This document shows positions 60,768-64,000 of a stretch of DNA of 64,000 nt, in pieces. Each line of letters begins with the position of its first letter. The stretch's first letter is position 1. The notes under the pieces are model-generated. The model had not been told where the DNA came from and searched no databases. It worked only from the letters and a program-made list of their open reading frames with translations. Made by a program: the position numbers and the translations under genes. Source of the DNA: Amaurobius ferox. Its lineage: Eukaryota > Arthropoda > Arachnida > Araneae > Amaurobiidae. The stretch is from positions 56,621,236 to 56,685,235 of the forward strand of contig OX578137.1 of assembly GCA_951213105.1 (NCBI GenBank), in the 5' to 3' direction.

Positions 60768-61055
60768 ACATCTCTAAAATTCAATACATTCCTCGGTAAT
60801 ATTTTAAAACATATCACAATACTACATTAATTTATTATATTTGAAAACTTAAACCTTCATCGAAAAAAATGAACTTCATTCAAATGACGGCATTGAAATA
60901 TAAATTGCCTGGTTTAAACATCTCTAAAATGCGATACATTCGTCGATAATAGTTTTAAAATTATCATAATACTACGATAATTTAATATATTTGAAAACTT
61001 CATCGAAAACAACTGAAATTCATTCAAATGACGTCATAGAAAAAATAACACGCTT
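60768..61055 (+). repeat. Two-unit tandem repeat inside the hAT-like element
   Basis: TTTAAACATCTCTAAAAT begins at about 60763 and 60913. The units of about 150 bp both carry ATACATTC(C/G)TCG, CATAATACTACRATAATTTA-type sequence and CATTCAAATGACG. Confidence 0.8.
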
Positions 61056-61925
61056 GGCTCTCTCTATAAAAACAGCATTTCATTCATAACATTTTCCCAT
61101 TCATTTCATTCATCACAGTACTATAATAATTTATTTTATTTAAAAACTTAAGACCATAGAGCTAAAATTAATTAAACTCTATGCTTAAAACTCCATCGAC
61201 AAAACTCGTCCTTCTCTTGGTAAAATCAATGAATATTTCATTCATATCAGCTACGCAGACTTCATGAACTAAATGATTTTGTGTTAAAGAAATACAACAA
61301 TTCTAATACAACTCATTCTACATATTTTGCGGTTTACATTTTACATAGGTGAAAAATAGGCTTCATTGTAGAAATAATCAAATTTGGATGAACATTTAAA
61401 CTCAAATATATTGTAATTGCGCTGTTTCAGTATGTAGATGCACAGAATTTAAGCAAAAATAAAGTGGTTTTAGGACGGATACAACACTCAATATGAATTA
61501 AAAAGAACTTTAAAAATCACGATTTTGAAACAAGATGGATGCCATATTTCATTTTGAAGTGGGTCACGTTATCTTGTCATATCATGGTCACGTGATTGCT
61601 TCATATAAGAGGTGTAATTATTATTTTAATTTTTATTTAAAAACTACTGAATATATTTCGCTGAATTTTTTTTATATATTTTATGGAACAATTTGAATAT
61701 TATCAAAAATTTTCGTAGCAATTTCTGAATTTTAAATCTGCTTAAGTGTTTGAAAAATTAGGTACCTTAGAGTTTAATGTATTTCATTTTTTCAACCCGG
61801 GTTCAATCCAAAACTAATTGGGTGATATTATTCATTTATATTCCCATAGGTCTTACAGACCGTCTGAACAACATACTAAAATTTCATTTTGGTTAAGTCA
61901 TTTTTACGGCAGTTATCGTGCTAAC

Positions 61926-61944
61926 GGACAGACAGACAGACAGA
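61926..61944. repeat. (GACA)n in a dispersed-repeat context
   Basis: GGACAGACAGACAGACAGA follows CGGCAGTTATCGTGCTAAC and precedes AACTTTGTTGTAAAGTATT. This looks like the core of another unidentified repeat spanning about 61790-61995. Confidence 0.45.
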
Positions 61945-62297
61945 ATGAACAAAGTCATAAACACTTTTCAACTTTGTTGTAAAGTATTAAAAAAGATTAT
62001 ATTGACTTCGTATTACTTTGAATGGTGTTTGGCATTTTTGGCTACATAGATGGCGTCGGTATTCAACATTGTTCCCAAATGTGCTATAATGCGCAAATGC
62101 TACATGAGAAAAGAGTTGATCTAATTAATTTGCAATTTTTCATTTTAAGATTATTATACGAGTAAAAATCGTTTCATGAATTAACTACCAACATCTGAAA
62201 ATCGGGGCATGCCATGGTTTTAAAATCGGTATTCGTTGTTTCCTACTGTTAATAAAATTACTGTATAATTAGATTTCTGATGATTGTTAAAATACCC

Positions 62298-62482
62298 TTT
62301 ATAAAATGATCATGTATATCTATTATCAAAAGATTTTATAAGATTGACTGACAGTTATTTATTTTATATTAAAAAAAACCTTTTAAATTGAAAAATAATT
62401 TTCATAAAACGATCATGTACTTTAATTATCAAAATTTTTTACATGACTGACTGCCATTTATTTATTTTATATTAAAAAACCG
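62298..62482 (+). repeat. Two-unit tandem repeat (about 104 bp)
   Basis: Two units carry ATAAAA(T/C)GATCATGTA, ATTATCAAAA, GACTGACxGxCATTTATTTA and TTTATATTAAAAAA, about 104 bp apart. Confidence 0.8.
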
Positions 62483-63194
62483 TAAATATGTGTGCTTTCT
62501 GTATATTTGTACTCGCTAAAAGTAAATAACATTTCATACTTCATAGACAATATAATCGTACAAAATGTTAGTCAAATCGCTCATTTCTCTATTTGGATAT
62601 CGTGTCCACACATTCTTACATGCATAAACAACCATTTACGCAAGTAGATCATGTTAAATTTCAGTTGAAGAATGTTTTCAATGTTTAAATCCGTCAAAAA
62701 GACAAATTTAACCATTCAACCCGTCACACTTTCCCTTTATAGACATAAATGTAGAGAATGTAACAAATTTTTGATCAAACTTACATATGAACATTTATAT
62801 TTTTAAAATATAAACTATTGAACAATTTAAAATAGAATTACTTATATAACTTTAAAAATAAACCAATTCATTCTTGTATAAACGGTCATTTTATTCAAGG
62901 ATTTATTTAAAAATAAAAAAACTATATTCGAAAACAACAGAATCCGTCAAATTCATATTCTTAAGCGCAGTCACAATAGCGAAATAATGCCAATTCTAGA
63001 AAATCCACGATAAACTGGCTTATTTTCTGCCGAAGCCCCTCAACGATACGCGGCACACAATGCTTTAAAATATGCCAATGTTCATATTCGTTCATTCAAA
63101 CTCACAATAGTATTTGAAACTGTTGTATCTTCGTTCTATCTGGGTCGCTCTGAATTCGCGGCCCTACAACGAAATCACAGTGTAGAATATTCTC

Positions 63195-63276
63195 GTAGTG
63201 CTGCCATCTTATAACGCATTCAGCAACTACATTGTCGATTTTAGTTGCTGAATTTGTTACATGATGACAGCACTAC
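63195..63276. other. Strong hairpin near right end of hAT-like element
   Basis: GTAGTGCTGCCATCTTATAAC plus CATTCAGCAACT pairs with AGTTGCTGAATTTGTTACA plus TGATGACAGCACTAC with few mismatches, around an ATTGTCGATTTT loop. It lies 153 bp inside the terminus and could be a subterminal transposase site or a nested small palindrome. Confidence 0.75.
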
Positions 63277-63489
63277 ACTTTTGTTTAAGGACGTTTTGAA
63301 ATAATTTGCAAAATATGCAGCATTTTTTACAAAAAATTGTAATACATTTATATAAATAAAAATAATAATGCAAGAGCTTTTTATGAGTAAGTCGCGCGCC
63401 TTGAGATCTCTGGAATCGAGCCGCCACTGCCCGTTTGTATACAAATTTACAAAACTTTTAGATTGAATAAATATTTGCTATGTAAAAGC

Positions 63490-63880
63490 ATTATAATTAT
63501 ATAGTACTATATCCGTACTATACCCGTAGTATACCCGTACTACATATATTTGCTAATATATGAAGATATGTCTATGTGTTAGTAGAAGATTACCCGTATT
63601 ACAATAGAAATCCCATATTACAATATGAGTCTAAAAATCTTTGCCACAATAAAACAGACGAAAACTCAATAAAACAATTAAAAATATCAATAATCCAATA
63701 TATAACAAAATATATGCGTATATAGCTGCACTACTTATATTCTCGTAGACTAAAAAATATACCCGTTCATTTGTAGAAGATAACCCGTACAATGGCAAAA
63801 TACGAGTTTCAGCAATTTTTTCCAAAACAAAATAATGGCGTAATAAATAGAAAATGTCATTAATCCTAGAATCAGCAACC
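63490..63880 (+). repeat. Short TACCCGTA minisatellite and 185-bp direct repeat
   Basis: 63505-63545 holds tandem (TA)CCCGTA(C/G)TA words. After it, TAGAAGAT(T/A)ACCCGTA starts units at about 63585 and 63768. Both contain TTTGCCACAATAAAAC or TTTCCAAAACAAAAT and end ATCAATAATCC / GTCATTAATCC. An 87-codon minus-strand frame across the second unit has no known motif. Confidence 0.65.
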
Positions 63881-63905
63881 TTAGAAAATATCAATATTAA
63901 TAATG

Positions 63906-63907
<2 letters not shown>

Positions 63908-63947
<40 letters not shown>
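63908..63947. repeat. (TA)n tract
   Basis: A pure TA run near the window end. Confidence 0.95.
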
Positions 63948-63953
<6 letters not shown>

Positions 63954-64000
63954 ATGAATATTACCACAGAAACTCGTAAACAATTGCTTAAACTGAAACA

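Larger units (their letters stand above)
60076..63429. mobile_element. hAT-like element, 3.35 kb, no transposase frame
   Basis: The ends CAGTGGCGGCTCG and its inverse CGAGCCGCCACTG are a perfect 13-bp terminal repeat. A second GGGCGC / GCGCGCC patch lies about 35 bp inside each end. The 8-nt flanks CGCGTTTG (60068-60075) and CCCGTTTG (63430-63437) match at 7 of 8, the size of a hAT target duplication. The length is that of an autonomous hAT, but the longest open frames are about 60-70 codons and no hAT dimerisation motif was seen. It is therefore a non-autonomous element with captured or repeated filler, or a very old one. Confidence 0.7.

Overview
This is AT-rich eukaryotic DNA with no recognisable host gene, operon, ribosome-binding site, rRNA or bona fide tRNA gene. 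Decayed Tc1, mariner, hAT, non-LTR and tRNA-SINE sequences, together with long (TA)n and (CA)n tracts, suggest an arthropod, quite possibly a spider. That assignment is inference from repeat content only. Every recognisable coding sequence is a fragment or pseudogene of a transposable element.

Layout. 1-2000: a truncated Tc1 transposase, a mariner-type MITE set in a (TA)n tract, and a nested long palindrome. 2001-12564 (segment A): the first copy of a 10-12 kb direct segmental duplication. 12565-24300: a near-full-length dead Tc1, several hairpin-ended repeats, a non-LTR 3' end, SINE pieces and a 50-bp minisatellite. 24300-29376: mostly featureless, apart from a hAT MITE and a full SINE. 29377-32118: a four-unit head-to-tail array of the hairpin-ended element. 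32119-37080: a second non-LTR 3' end and a mariner derivative with long inverted repeats. 37156-48835 (segment B): the second copy of the duplication, with its own later insertions. 48836-60067: a 168-bp tandem repeat, a second subfamily of the hairpin element, a SINE, an internally deleted mariner and a 227-bp satellite. 60076-63429: a 3.35-kb hAT-like element without a transposase frame. 63430-64000: short repeats and (TA)n.

Two points stand out. First, a repeat family here has a terminal hairpin, a 12-bp subterminal inverted repeat, a GT/GTCT microsatellite core, insertion at T-runs and head-to-tail arrays. This is the structure of non-autonomous Helentrons (the DINE-1/HINE type of Drosophila). 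At least ten copies in two subfamilies are present. Second, segments A and B are diverged direct copies, both delimited by (TA)n tracts. Because they can be compared base by base, each serves as the empty site for insertions in the other. That allows the boundaries of the hairpin element and of a composite SINE-mariner insertion to be read directly.

There is no set of genes acting together. The functional story is layered invasion by DNA transposons, SINEs mobilised by LINE machinery, rolling-circle-like elements and satellite growth. All boundaries and identities were judged by eye, without alignment software.
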